Below, one piece after another: positions 40,343-49,557 of a stretch of DNA of 64,000 bases. The position numbers were made by a program, and so were the translations under genes. This DNA is from Duganella guangzhouensis. GTDB taxonomy: Bacteria > Pseudomonadota > Gammaproteobacteria > Burkholderiales > Burkholderiaceae_D. The stretch spans positions 62,001 through 126,000 of the forward strand of contig NZ_WKJK01000008.1 in NCBI RefSeq assembly GCF_009674535.1. The letters are read 5' to 3'. Within the stretch, counting starts at the first letter, position 1, and each line of letters begins with the position of its first letter. Below the pieces are notes generated by a model that did not search any database, had not been told where the DNA came from, and saw only the letters and a program-made list of their open reading frames with translations.

Positions 40343-41650
40343 TTAAGTCGTTTCACGGACATGCACCTGACGGCCGGCTGCATAGGTGGCGGCGATGGCG
40401 CGATCGTCACCCAGCAGGGCCAGCGCGAACAGCAGTTCTTCCAGGCTCTCGCTGCGCGCGGTACGGCGCTGCAGCAGCGGCGTAGCTTGCGGATCGATGA
40501 CGATGAAGTCCGCCTCGGCGCCGGCGCTGAAACTGCCGATCGTGCCTTCCAGCTGCATGGCGCGGGCGGCGCCCAGTGTGGCCAGGTAGAACATGCGCAG
40601 CGCCGGCAGGTAGCTGCCCTTCAAGCGCGCTACTTTATAGGCTTCGTTCATCGTTTGCAACATGGAGAACGAGGTGCCACCGCCAACGTCGGTGGCCAGC
40701 GAGAGCAGCACGCCGGCATCGTCGGCGCGTTCGAAGTCGAACAGGCCGCTGCCGAGGAACAGGTTGGAGGTCGGGCAGATGGCGGCGGCAGACTGGGTTT
40801 CGGCCATGCGCTGGCGGTCGCGTTCATCGAGCCAGATGCAGTGGCCGTACATGGCGCGCGGACGCATCATGCCGTAGCTGTCGTAGACGTCGATATAGCT
40901 ACGAGCGTTGGGGAACAGCTCGCGCACCCAGGCGCATTCGGCTTCGTTTTCCGACACGTGGGTCTGAATGAACGTGTCCGGATAGGCGCGCGCCAGTTCG
41001 CCGGCCAGCTGCAGCTGCAAATTGGTGGAGGTGGGCGCGAAGCGCGGCGTGATGGCGTACAGCGAGCGGCCACGCTTGTGCCAGCGCTGGATCAGCGCTT
41101 CGGTATCGCGCGCGCTGGATTCGGCGGTGTCGCGCAGGAAGTCGGGGCAGTTCCGGTCCATCATCACCTTGCCGGCCACCATGCGCAGGCCGCGCTGCTC
41201 GCTGGCGGTGAAGAAGGCATCCACCGATTGCGGATGCACGGTGCAGTAGACCATGGCGGTGGTGGTGCCGCAGCGTAGCAGTTCGTCGAGGAAGAAGTCG
41301 GCCACGTCGGCGGCGTGGTGGGTGTCTTCGAACTGGCGCTCGACCGGGAAGGTGTAAGTCTCCAGCCATGGCAGCAGCCCTTCGGACGGTGAAGCGATCA
41401 TGTCGGTCTGCGGGTAGTGCAGATGGGTGTCGATAAAGCCGGGCATCAGCAGCTTGCCGCTGTAGTCGTGCACCACGGCGCCTTGCGGCAGTGTCGCGTG
41501 CAGCGTGGCGTAGTCGCCGGCGGCTTGGACTTTGCCGTCTTCGACGATCAGCAGGCCGTCTTCAAACCAGTCATGCGACTGGTCGCTGAAGGCCGGATCG
41601 GCGAGAAAGTGCAGCAAGCTGCCACGGTAGGCTTGCAGGTTGGAGGTCAT
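40343..41650 (-). CDS. guaD: Guanine deaminase
   Basis: A 435-residue cytosolic amidohydrolase that turns guanine into xanthine and ammonia. It shows the GuaD-specific run PGFIDTHLHYPQTDMIASP near residue 73 with the metal-binding HxH, then TTAMVYCTVHPQS near 133, FIQTHVSENEAE near 231, YGHCIWLDERD near 270 and LATDVGGGTSFSML near 318. Its length is as expected. It receives guanine from XapA cleavage and feeds xanthine to the dehydrogenase encoded by the genes upstream. It lies 60 bases after xdhC and 14 before the exported adenosine deaminase gene. Confidence 0.96.
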   Translation of the reverse strand: MTSNLQAYRGSLLHFLADPAFSDQSHDWFEDGLLIVEDGKVQAAGDYATLHATLPQGAVVHDYSGKLLMPGFIDTHLHYPQTDMIASPSEGLLPWLETYTFPVERQFEDTHHAADVADFFLDELLRCGTTTAMVYCTVHPQSVDAFFTASEQRGLRMVAGKVMMDRNCPDFLRDTAESSARDTEALIQRWHKRGRSLYAITPRFAPTSTNLQLQLAGELARAYPDTFIQTHVSENEAECAWVRELFPNARSYIDVYDSYGMMRPRAMYGHCIWLDERDRQRMAETQSAAAICPTSNLFLGSGLFDFERADDAGVLLSLATDVGGGTSFSMLQTMNEAYKVARLKGSYLPALRMFYLATLGAARAMQLEGTIGSFSAGAEADFIVIDPQATPLLQRRTARSESLEELLFALALLGDDRAIAATYAAGRQVHVRETT

Positions 41651-41710
41651 GGAGGTCTTTCTTTAACTTGAATGCGAATATTAGCGGAGATGGGCGCGCG
41701 CAGGGGCGCG

Positions 41711-42733
41711 TCAGGCGCCGGCCACCAGCCGGACCGGCTTGGTGGCGTCGAGTGCGGCGATTTGCTGCCGCTCCCAGACCATCAGCAGTTGCGCGCACAC
41801 CGAGGCGGCGATGGCGGCTGGCAGTTTGCTGGTAATGCCGGGCAGGCCGATCGGGCACACCATATTGTCGATGCGGTCTTGCGGCAAGCCGCGCGCGGCC
41901 AGGCGGCGTTCGAACTGCACGCGCTTGGTATTGGAGCCGATCAGTCCAAACCAGCCGACGTCCTCGCGCGCGAGGATCGCTTCGCTGAGGCGCTGGTCGA
42001 GCGCGTGGCTGTGGGTCATGACGAGGTAGCTGGCGCCAGCCGGAGCTTGCGCGACCGCCGCTTCGGGCGTGTCAGTGGCTTCCACGATGACGTTGGGCGG
42101 CAGGCTGGCGGGGAACATGTCCTCGCGCTCGTCGACCCAGGTGACGGTGCATGGCAGCTCGCCCAACATGCGGACGATGGCGGTGCCGACGTGACCAGCG
42201 CCGAACAGCAGCAGATGCGCGCGCGGCGCCAGGCAAGGGTCGGCCAGCCAGCGATGGCCATCAGCGTCGCGCAGAATGTGCGTGCCACGCTGGCGGTCGA
42301 GGTGCGGCGCGTCGACAACGGTGCCGGCGACGATGGCGCCGCTGGCGTCGAGCAGCAGCGCTGCGGGCGGGCCGTCGATAGCGCTGAGACGCCAGCTATC
42401 TTCGCGGCGGCGAGCGCGCAAAGTCTCCAGCACCGCAGCCAGCGACGCGTCTACCAGCTCAAACGCCAGATGCACGACGCCACCGCAGCACTGCCCCAGC
42501 GTCGGCCCGAGCGCGTAGCGTTCCAGCCACGCGCTGGCGGCCGGGGTGGCGAGCATGTCGCGCGCCAGTTCGATCGCGCACATTTCGAGATGTCCGCCGC
42601 CGATGGTGTCGTGCTGACCGCGCGCCGACACCAGCATGCGGGCGCCTGGCTCGCGGGGGCCGGAGCCCTCCACGATCGCCACCGTCACCAGCACCGCCGG
42701 CTCCGACACCTGCGCTGTCAGCCACTCATTCAT
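41711..42733 (-). CDS. xdhC: Xanthine dehydrogenase accessory protein XdhC
   Basis: A 340-residue chaperone that binds molybdenum cofactor, promotes its sulfuration and inserts it into xanthine dehydrogenase. N-terminal segment VEGSGPREPGARMLV and GGGHLEM are typical; the C-terminal half is a Rossmann fold with LLLFGAGHVGTAIVRML near residue 165 and GLIGSNTKRVQF near 277. A GTG one codon earlier is another possible start; ATG 42733 shares its first base with the xdhB stop (TGATG), showing translational coupling. Confidence 0.95.
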   Translation of the reverse strand: MNEWLTAQVSEPAVLVTVAIVEGSGPREPGARMLVSARGQHDTIGGGHLEMCAIELARDMLATPAASAWLERYALGPTLGQCCGGVVHLAFELVDASLAAVLETLRARRREDSWRLSAIDGPPAALLLDASGAIVAGTVVDAPHLDRQRGTHILRDADGHRWLADPCLAPRAHLLLFGAGHVGTAIVRMLGELPCTVTWVDEREDMFPASLPPNVIVEATDTPEAAVAQAPAGASYLVMTHSHALDQRLSEAILAREDVGWFGLIGSNTKRVQFERRLAARGLPQDRIDNMVCPIGLPGITSKLPAAIAASVCAQLLMVWERQQIAALDATKPVRLVAGA

Positions 42734-45132
42734 CACGCCGCCATTTCCACTGCGGACACTGCCCGCAGTATCTCTTCACTGGTCGCCGGCGCGTTCAGCG
42801 GTGGATTCACCTTGTGGCCGCCCACCGACGAAATCGCATCGCGAATCGCAAAGAACACCGAGAACGGCAACAGCAACGGCGGCTCGCCCACCGCCTTCGA
42901 GCGGTGAATGCTATCCTCCACATTGCCGTTATCGAACAGCTGGACGCGGAAGTCCTCCGGACAATCCGAAATGCCGGGGATCTTGTAGGTCGAAGGCGCA
43001 TGCGTCATCAGCTTGCCCGCCGCGTTCCACCACAACTGCTCCGTCGTCAGCCAGCCCATGCCCTGAATGAACGCGCCCTCGACCTGGCCGATGTCGATGG
43101 CCGGATTCAGCGAACGTCCAGCGTCATACAAAGCATCGGCGCGCAGCAGTTTCCACTCGCCGGTCAGCGTATCGACCACCACTTCCGACACCGCAGCACC
43201 GTAAGCGAAATAGGAGAACGGATGCCCGTTCATAGTCTTCGCATCCCAATGCAAATGCGGCGTCGCATAGAAACCATCGGACCACAGCTGCACCCGCGCC
43301 AGATACGCCTTCTGCACCAGCTCCGCAAACGCCAGCTTGTGGCCATTCACATGCACGTGGTTATCCAGGAAGCGCACTGGTTGGCCATCCTCATCTCCAT
43401 ACAGCTTGACGGCGTAGGCCGCGAGACGCTCGCGGATCTGCCGTGCCGCATCCTGCGCCGCCTTGCCGTTCAGGTCCGCGCCGGTGGAGGCGGCGGTGGC
43501 CGAGGTGTTGGCGACCTTGCTGGTGTCGGTGGCAGTGACGCGCACGTGCGACAGGTCCACGCCCAGTTCATGCGCCACCACCTGCATCACCTTGGTGTTG
43601 ATGCCCTGTCCCATCTCCGTGCCGCCGTGGTTCACCAGCACCGAGCCATCGACATACACATGCACCAGCGCCCCCGCCTGATTCAGGTGAGTGACGTTGA
43701 AGGCGATGCCGAATTTCAGCGGCGTCAGGGCGATGCCCTTCTTCAGCACTGGGCTGCTGGCATTGAAAGCCGCAATCGCCTCGCGGCGCGCGCGGTATTC
43801 GCTGGTTTGTTCCAGCTCCGCCGTCAGCTTGTCAATAACGTTGTCGACGATCTCCTGTCCGTAGGGCGTGACGTTGCGGTCGGTGGTGCCGTAGAAGTTG
43901 ATGCGGCGGACATCGAGCGGATCGCGGCCCAGGTTGCGGGCGATTTCGTCGATCACGTATTCAATCGCGATGGCGCCCTGCGGACCGCCAAAGCCGCGGA
44001 ATGCGGTATTCGACTGCGTGTTGGTCTTGCCGCAGCCGGCGCGAATGTCGACGTCTGACAAATAATAGGCATTGTCGAAGTGGCAGACCGCGCGCGTGGC
44101 CACGGGGCCGGACAGATCGGCCGAGAAACCGGCGCGCAGCGTCATATCGGCGCGGGCGGCGAGAATTTTTCCGTTGTCGTCGTAGCCAACTTCGTACTCG
44201 TAATAGAAACAGTGACGCTTACCGGTGACCAGCATGTCATCATCGCGGTCGGCACGCAGCTTGACCGGGCGGCGCAGCTTGGACGCGGCGATGCCGGCCG
44301 ATGCGGCCCACAGCGCCGATTGCGATTCCTTGCCGCCGAAGCCACCGCCCATGCGGCGGCACTCGACCTGCACCTTATGCGAGTGCACGCCGATGGCATG
44401 TGCCACCACGTGCTGCATCTCGCTCGGGTGCTGGGTTGAACATTGCACCAGCAGGCCGTTGTCTTCTTTCGGAATGGCGTAGGCGATCTGGCCTTCCAGG
44501 TAGAACTGTTCCTGGCCGCCGACGAACAGCTGGCCTTTCACCACATGCGGCGCTTGCGCGAATGCGGCCTGGTAGTCACCACGTTTGAGCTGCATCGGCG
44601 GCAGCACGTAGGAGTTGGCGGCCTTGGCTTCTTGCGGCGTGAAGATCGCCGGCAATTCGTCGTAGGTGACCAGCGCGCGGCGCGCGGCGCGGCGGGCATT
44701 GTCATGGGTATCCGCCACCACGACGAAGATCGGTTGGCCGACATACATCACCTCTTCCACCGCCCAGATAGGATCGTCGTGGATGATCGGACCGCAGTCG
44801 TTGGTGCCGACGATGTCGGCGGCGGTGTAGACCGCCACCACGCCCGGCGCGCTGCGCACCGGCGACAGATCGAGCGCGGTAATGCGCGCATGTGCCTTGG
44901 ACGACAAGCCCAGCGCGGCGTGCAGCGTGCCTTGCAGTTCGGGGATATCGTCGGTGTAAGTGGCCTGGCCAAGCACATGCAGCTCGGCCGATTCGTGCGG
45001 ACGCGAGACGCCAACGGCTTTCCAGCCTTGACCAGCCGCCAGCGCGGCGGCGGGCGTTGCATGGGCCGTGCCGGCATCCGGCGCATCGGCGCGCGCGGCA
45101 GAGATGGCGGCGGGAGCGTGAGGTTGATTCAT
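42733..45132 (-). CDS. xdhB: Xanthine dehydrogenase, molybdopterin-binding subunit
   Basis: A 799-residue large subunit that oxidises hypoxanthine and xanthine to urate at a molybdenum centre. Recognised segments are GQEQFYLEGQIAYAIP, GGGFGGKE near residue 270, AFRGFGGPQG near 375, EMGQGINTKV near 505 and KAVGEPPLLLPFSVF near 760, which holds the catalytic glutamate. ATG 45132 was chosen; it is preceded by an AGGAG site and the eight extra residues upstream are not conserved. It lies 11 bases after xdhA and overlaps xdhC, so the enzyme parts and maturation factor are made together. Confidence 0.96.
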   Translation of the reverse strand: MNQPHAPAAISAARADAPDAGTAHATPAAALAAGQGWKAVGVSRPHESAELHVLGQATYTDDIPELQGTLHAALGLSSKAHARITALDLSPVRSAPGVVAVYTAADIVGTNDCGPIIHDDPIWAVEEVMYVGQPIFVVVADTHDNARRAARRALVTYDELPAIFTPQEAKAANSYVLPPMQLKRGDYQAAFAQAPHVVKGQLFVGGQEQFYLEGQIAYAIPKEDNGLLVQCSTQHPSEMQHVVAHAIGVHSHKVQVECRRMGGGFGGKESQSALWAASAGIAASKLRRPVKLRADRDDDMLVTGKRHCFYYEYEVGYDDNGKILAARADMTLRAGFSADLSGPVATRAVCHFDNAYYLSDVDIRAGCGKTNTQSNTAFRGFGGPQGAIAIEYVIDEIARNLGRDPLDVRRINFYGTTDRNVTPYGQEIVDNVIDKLTAELEQTSEYRARREAIAAFNASSPVLKKGIALTPLKFGIAFNVTHLNQAGALVHVYVDGSVLVNHGGTEMGQGINTKVMQVVAHELGVDLSHVRVTATDTSKVANTSATAASTGADLNGKAAQDAARQIRERLAAYAVKLYGDEDGQPVRFLDNHVHVNGHKLAFAELVQKAYLARVQLWSDGFYATPHLHWDAKTMNGHPFSYFAYGAAVSEVVVDTLTGEWKLLRADALYDAGRSLNPAIDIGQVEGAFIQGMGWLTTEQLWWNAAGKLMTHAPSTYKIPGISDCPEDFRVQLFDNGNVEDSIHRSKAVGEPPLLLPFSVFFAIRDAISSVGGHKVNPPLNAPATSEEILRAVSAVEMAA

Positions 45133-45143
45133 GATGGCTCCTT

Positions 45144-46613
45144 TCAGGCGCGGCAAGCAAAGGCGTTGACGGCATCGGCCGCAAGCGGCGCATCGGCGCG
45201 CGTCTCCAGCCAGAAGCGGCGCAGCAGATTCTGTGCGGTCTGCATGCGATAGCTACTGGATGCGCGCATGTCCGACAGCGGCGCAAAGTCCTGCTGCAGC
45301 AAGTCCATCGCCACCCGCAGATTGATTTCATTCCAGCCCAAGCCAGTCAGCGACGCCTCCGCGCGCGGCGCGCGGCGCGGCGTGGCCGCCATGCCGCCAT
45401 AAGCGATGCGGGCATCGACCACCTTGTCGCCATCCAGCGTGAACGCAAACGCGGCGCAAACGGCGGAGATATCCTGGTCGAAGCGCTTGGCCAGCTTGTA
45501 CGTGCGGAAGCGCACATCGGCACGCGGCAGCGGCACCCTCACGGCGGCGACAAATTCGTCGGCCGCGAGGTCTTTCTTCTGATAGTCGAGATAGAACGCC
45601 TCCAGCGGCAGCACGCGGCGGCCGGCCGGGCCTTGCAGCACTACCTCGCTGCCCAGCGCGATCAGCCACGGCATCGAATCGCCAATCGGAGAACCGTTGG
45701 CGACGTTGCCGCCCAGCGTGCCCGCATTCCGGATCGGCAGCGACGCAAAGCGCTGCCACAACTCGCCCAGCTCGGACGGATACAGCTCGCACAAGGCGGC
45801 ATAGGCATCGTTGAGCGAAACGCCAGCGCCGATTTCCAGCATGCCGTCCTTGCGCTCCACGCTTTGCAGCGCGCGCACATGGCCGAGGTAGATGATGTCG
45901 CCTAGTTCGCGCATCTGCTTGGTGACCCACAGTCCGATGTCGGTAGAACCCGCCAGCAGCGTCGCTTTCGGATGCGCGGCGCGCAACGCCACCAGCTCCT
46001 CCAGCGTGCGCGGCGCGTGGAACGACTGGCCACGCGCGCTGTAGCTGGCGCCGGCCTCGCGCTGCAAGGCTTGCAGCTGCTGGGTCAACGCGGCGCGGTC
46101 GAAGTCCACCTTTGGTAGCTCGGTCATGCGCTGCGCGGCATCGATGATCGGACGGTAGCCGGTGCAGCGGCACAGATTACCGGACAGGCAGTCGGCCACC
46201 TCCTTGCGCTCGGCCGGCTGGCCATCCTTGTCCAGATACATGCCCCACAAGGACATGACAAAACCCGGCGTACAGAAGCCACATTGCGAACCATGACATT
46301 CCACCATCGCCTGCTGCACCGGATGCAGCGCGCCATCCGGCTGCTGCAGATCCTCGACCGTGAACAGTGCCTTGCCATCCAGCGTGGGCGCGAACTGAAT
46401 GCAGGCGTTCACCGCCTTCATCTCCAACTGGCCGTGCACATTCAGGCTGCCCACCACCACAGTGCAGGCGCCGCAGTCGCCTTCGGCGCAACCTTCCTTG
46501 GTGCCGGTGCAATGCAAATCCTCGCGCAGGTGCTGCAGCACGGTGCGGGTAGGCGCGGCGCCATGGATTTCCTGTACTTGGCCACGGAAGTAAAAACGTA
46601 TCGGTTCAGACAT
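45144..46613 (-). CDS. xdhA: Xanthine dehydrogenase small subunit (2Fe-2S and FAD domains)
   Basis: A 489-residue electron transfer subunit. Two iron-sulfur clusters are bound by CAEGDCGAC (plus CTG upstream) near residues 40-50 and by CGFCTPGF and CRCTGYRP near 110-150. The FAD domain follows (about 190-360) with LLAGSTDIGLWV and LPIRNAGTLGGNVANGSP, then the CO-dehydrogenase-type C-terminal domain. Electrons pass from the molybdenum site to NAD. ATG 46613 is chosen as the ferredoxin-like domain begins there; a longer frame reads through puuE. It lies seven bases after puuE. Confidence 0.95.
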   Translation of the reverse strand: MSEPIRFYFRGQVQEIHGAAPTRTVLQHLREDLHCTGTKEGCAEGDCGACTVVVGSLNVHGQLEMKAVNACIQFAPTLDGKALFTVEDLQQPDGALHPVQQAMVECHGSQCGFCTPGFVMSLWGMYLDKDGQPAERKEVADCLSGNLCRCTGYRPIIDAAQRMTELPKVDFDRAALTQQLQALQREAGASYSARGQSFHAPRTLEELVALRAAHPKATLLAGSTDIGLWVTKQMRELGDIIYLGHVRALQSVERKDGMLEIGAGVSLNDAYAALCELYPSELGELWQRFASLPIRNAGTLGGNVANGSPIGDSMPWLIALGSEVVLQGPAGRRVLPLEAFYLDYQKKDLAADEFVAAVRVPLPRADVRFRTYKLAKRFDQDISAVCAAFAFTLDGDKVVDARIAYGGMAATPRRAPRAEASLTGLGWNEINLRVAMDLLQQDFAPLSDMRASSSYRMQTAQNLLRRFWLETRADAPLAADAVNAFACRA

Positions 46614-46620
46614 CACAATC

Positions 46621-47574
46621 TCATTCAGCAAATGGGTGCACTTTGCGCCAGTGTTCGGCGATATCGATGCGGCGCGTGATCCACACGTTATCGTGGCTCT
46701 GCACATAATCCAGGAAGCGCGCCAGCGAGGCCGCGCGCGCGGGCCGGCCGACAATGCGGCAGTGCAGGCCGATGTTCAGCATCTTCGGCTGGTTCAGGCC
46801 ATTCGGATCACCCTCGGCGTACAGCACGTCGAAAGCGTCTTTCAGGTAATCGAAGAACTGGGTGCCGGAGTTGAAGCCCTGCGCGGCGGCGAAGCGCATA
46901 TCGTTGGTCTCCAGCGTGTACGGCAGGATCAGCTGCGGCGCGCGCGTCGGTTGGCCATCCTTGTCGGTGAAATCGACCTGCTGCCAGAACGGCAGGTCGT
47001 CGCCGTAGTAGTCCGAATCGTAGGCAAAGCCGCCGTGTTCCATCACCAGTTTGCGGGTCTGCGGCGAATCGCGGCCGGTGTACCAGCCTTGCGGCGCGCT
47101 GCCGGTCAGTTCGCGGATGATGTCGACCGCTTCCTTCATGTGGGCGCGCTCGGTGGCCTCGTCTATGTATTGATAGGTGATCCAGCGCAGGCCGTGGCAG
47201 GCGATTTCATGACCCAGTTCGCGGAACGCGGCCACCGCCTCCGGATGGCGCTTGAGCGCCATCGACACGCCAAAGATGGTCAGCGGCAGCTTGCGCTCTT
47301 CGAACATGCGCAGCAGCCGCCACAAACCGGCGCGCGAGCCGTACTCGTAAAGCGACTCCATGCTCATGTGGCGGTTGGTGAAAGAAGCGGCGCCGATGAT
47401 CTCGGACAGGAAGGTCTCTGAGCCGGGATCACCGTGCAGCACGCTGTTTTCGCCGCCTTCCTCGTAATTGAGGACGAATTGCACGGCCACGCGGGCCTTG
47501 TTCGGCCACTGGGCGTGGGGCGGGTTGCGGCCGTAGCCGATCAGGTCGCGCGGGTAGTTGTCGTAGGTGGTCAT
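46621..47574 (-). CDS. puuE: Allantoinase PuuE (polysaccharide deacetylase fold)
   Basis: A 317-residue metal-independent-type allantoinase related to polysaccharide deacetylases; it opens the ring of allantoin to allantoate. The sequence RDLIGYGRNPPHAQWP at the N-terminus, QFVLNYEEGGENSVLHGD near 33-50, HEIACHGLRWI near 130 and GWYTGRDSPQTR near 164 are family signatures. It is the first gene of the purine operon puuE-xdhA-xdhB-xdhC-guaD-adenosine deaminase and is divergent from uraH, sharing 109 bases that contain a large dyad. It works downstream of UraH and the OHCU decarboxylation step. Confidence 0.95.
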   Translation of the reverse strand: MTTYDNYPRDLIGYGRNPPHAQWPNKARVAVQFVLNYEEGGENSVLHGDPGSETFLSEIIGAASFTNRHMSMESLYEYGSRAGLWRLLRMFEERKLPLTIFGVSMALKRHPEAVAAFRELGHEIACHGLRWITYQYIDEATERAHMKEAVDIIRELTGSAPQGWYTGRDSPQTRKLVMEHGGFAYDSDYYGDDLPFWQQVDFTDKDGQPTRAPQLILPYTLETNDMRFAAAQGFNSGTQFFDYLKDAFDVLYAEGDPNGLNQPKMLNIGLHCRIVGRPARAASLARFLDYVQSHDNVWITRRIDIAEHWRKVHPFAE

Positions 47575-47606
47575 GGCGCCGGCAAGTCTATGGGGAATAT
47601 AACTCT

Positions 47607-47642
47607 AATCATATATGCCCAGATTCATGGCAGTATATGATT
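47607..47642. promoter_or_regulatory. Large inverted repeat between puuE and uraH
   Basis: AATCATATATGCC at 47607-47619 and GGCAGTATATGATT at 47629-47642 are inverted copies differing by a single inserted base, with a nine-base centre. The site lies in the middle of the divergent region and could control both purine transcription units. The arm spacing suits a dimeric regulator; which one is unknown. Confidence 0.6.
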
Positions 47643-47683
47643 TACATAATAGATACCTGTTACAAGCAAATATAGGACCAATC

Positions 47684-48037
47684 ATGGGCAAACTCAGTAC
47701 GCACGTTCTCGATATCTCGATCGGCAAGCCAGGCGCCGGCGTTAAAGTGGCTTTGTATGCGGTGGAAGCGCAGGGCCGGACGCTGCTGAAAACCGACGTC
47801 ACCAACAGCGACGGCCGCTGCGCCGCCCCGCTACTGGAGGGCGATGCACTGAAACAGGGCAAATATGAGCTGGTGTTCAGCGCTGGCGACTATTTCGCGG
47901 CGCAGGGCGTGGCGCTGCCGGAGCCGCGCTTTATCGATGAGGTAACGCTGGCGTTTGGCGTCGCCCACGCCGACCAGAATTACCATGTTCCGCTTGTGGT
48001 CTCTCCGTGGGCCTACTCGACTTACCGCGGCAGCTGA
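47684..48037 (+). CDS. uraH: 5-Hydroxyisourate hydrolase
   Basis: A 117-residue transthyretin-related enzyme that hydrolyses 5-hydroxyisourate, the product of urate oxidation, to OHCU. It has LSTHVLDISIGKPGAGVKVALY at the start with catalytic His, and ends with the diagnostic YRGS tetrapeptide. No signal peptide is present from ATG 47684, which has an AGGA site nine bases upstream; the longer frame upstream is within the control region. It is alone on the plus strand, divergent from the purine operon. Confidence 0.95.
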   Translation: MGKLSTHVLDISIGKPGAGVKVALYAVEAQGRTLLKTDVTNSDGRCAAPLLEGDALKQGKYELVFSAGDYFAAQGVALPEPRFIDEVTLAFGVAHADQNYHVPLVVSPWAYSTYRGS

Positions 48038-48063
48038 CGCCCGTCTGCTAAGATGCGGGCACT

Positions 48064-49557
48064 ATGACTGACTCTCTGGCCGCATCTTTACTTCAACAGG
48101 CCGTCGAACTGCATCAGCAGGGACGGCTGCAACCGGCGCAAGCGCTGTACCGCCAGGTGCTGGAACTCGATCCACGCCGTTTCGACGCGCTGCATCTGCT
48201 GGGCGTGATCGCGCGCCAGCAGGGCGACCACGCCATCGCCATCGATCTGATTTCCCGCGCACTGGCGGTGGATGACGCGCAGGCCAACGCCCACTGCAAC
48301 CTCGGCGTGGCGCTGATGGATGTCGGCCGCGCGCAGGAAGCGCTGGCCAGCCACGAACGCGCGCTGGCGCTCAATCCATCGTATGCGCTGGCGTGGAGCA
48401 ATCGCGGCAACGTGCTGCGCCGCCTGGGCCGGCACGACGAGGCGCTGGACAGCTATCAGCAAGCGCTGAAACTCAAGCCCGATTACGCCGAGGCGCACTG
48501 CAACCGTGCCATCGTATTGCAGGATATGGCGCGCTATCTGGATGCGCTGGGCGCTGCCGAGGATGCGCTCAACATCAAGGACCGTTACGCCGATGCGTGG
48601 CTGGCGCGCGGCCACGCGCTGCACTGCCTGCGCTATTTGCCGGAAGCGGTGGAGAGCTTCGACCGCGCCATTCATCTGCGACCCGATTGGGCGGAAGCCT
48701 ATGTGGCGCAAGGCACGTCGCTGCAGCGGCTGGGCGAGTTTGCGGCGGCGGTGGACAGTTTCGATCAGGCGCTGAAGCAGCGCGCCGATTACGCGCTGGC
48801 GCACTACCATCGCGGCAACGCCCTGCGTTCGCTGGGCCGGCGCGAGGAAGCGATTGCGGCTTACCGCGCCGCGCTGGCGCATGGCGACAATCCGGAGACC
48901 ATCGCGTTCGCGCTGGCCTCGGTGGGCGCGGGCGAAACGCCGGCCGCGCTGCCGGAGGATTATGTGCGTTCGCTGTTCGACCAGTATGCCAATCACTTCG
49001 ACCAGCATCTGACCGAGGTGCTGGGCTATCAAACGCCGGCTGTGCTGGACGCGCTGCTGCGCCATGTGGCGCCTTCGTCCGAGCTGGCGACGGTGGATCT
49101 GGGCTGCGGCACCGGTCTGTGCGCGCCGTATCTGCGGGCTTATTCGCGCCGGCTGGATGGTGTCGACCTGTCGCAGCAAATGCTGGACAAAGCCGCTGAG
49201 CATGGGCTGTACGATACGCTGGCCTGTGCCGACTTGACCGGCTATCTGCAGGGGCGCGCGGCGACGTGGGATCTGGCGGTGGCGGCCGACGTCTTCGTCT
49301 ACATCGGCGATCTGGCGCCGGTGTTCCGCGCCGTGCACGCGGCGCTGCGGCCCGGCGGCCGGTTCTGCTTCTCGGTGGAGGCGGGCGAAGGCGACGACTA
49401 TGTGCTGCGTCCATCCAATCGCTATGCGCACACGCTGGACTATCTGCGTCGGCTGGCAGGCGAGACTGGCTTCAACGTGCTGGCCACGCAGGCGCTGGAA
49501 GCGCGGCACGAGAATGGTGAGCCGATCGCCGCGCACGCACTGGTGTTATGCAAATAG
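48064..49557 (+). CDS. TPR-repeat protein fused to SAM-dependent methyltransferase
   Basis: A 497-residue fusion. Residues 1 to about 285 hold eight tetratricopeptide repeats (for example NPSYALAWSNRGNVLRRLGR and KPDYAEAHCNRAIVLQ), a protein-binding scaffold. Residues about 340-497 are a class I methyltransferase with motif I VDLGCGTGLCAPYL near 342, then DGVDLSQQMLDKA and LRPGGRFCFSVE. The substrate is unknown; TPR-linked methyltransferases often modify proteins or act in surface polysaccharide or biosynthetic pathways. It overlaps the next gene by ten bases. There is no membrane segment or signal peptide. Confidence 0.87.
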   Translation: MTDSLAASLLQQAVELHQQGRLQPAQALYRQVLELDPRRFDALHLLGVIARQQGDHAIAIDLISRALAVDDAQANAHCNLGVALMDVGRAQEALASHERALALNPSYALAWSNRGNVLRRLGRHDEALDSYQQALKLKPDYAEAHCNRAIVLQDMARYLDALGAAEDALNIKDRYADAWLARGHALHCLRYLPEAVESFDRAIHLRPDWAEAYVAQGTSLQRLGEFAAAVDSFDQALKQRADYALAHYHRGNALRSLGRREEAIAAYRAALAHGDNPETIAFALASVGAGETPAALPEDYVRSLFDQYANHFDQHLTEVLGYQTPAVLDALLRHVAPSSELATVDLGCGTGLCAPYLRAYSRRLDGVDLSQQMLDKAAEHGLYDTLACADLTGYLQGRAATWDLAVAADVFVYIGDLAPVFRAVHAALRPGGRFCFSVEAGEGDDYVLRPSNRYAHTLDYLRRLAGETGFNVLATQALEARHENGEPIAAHALVLCK

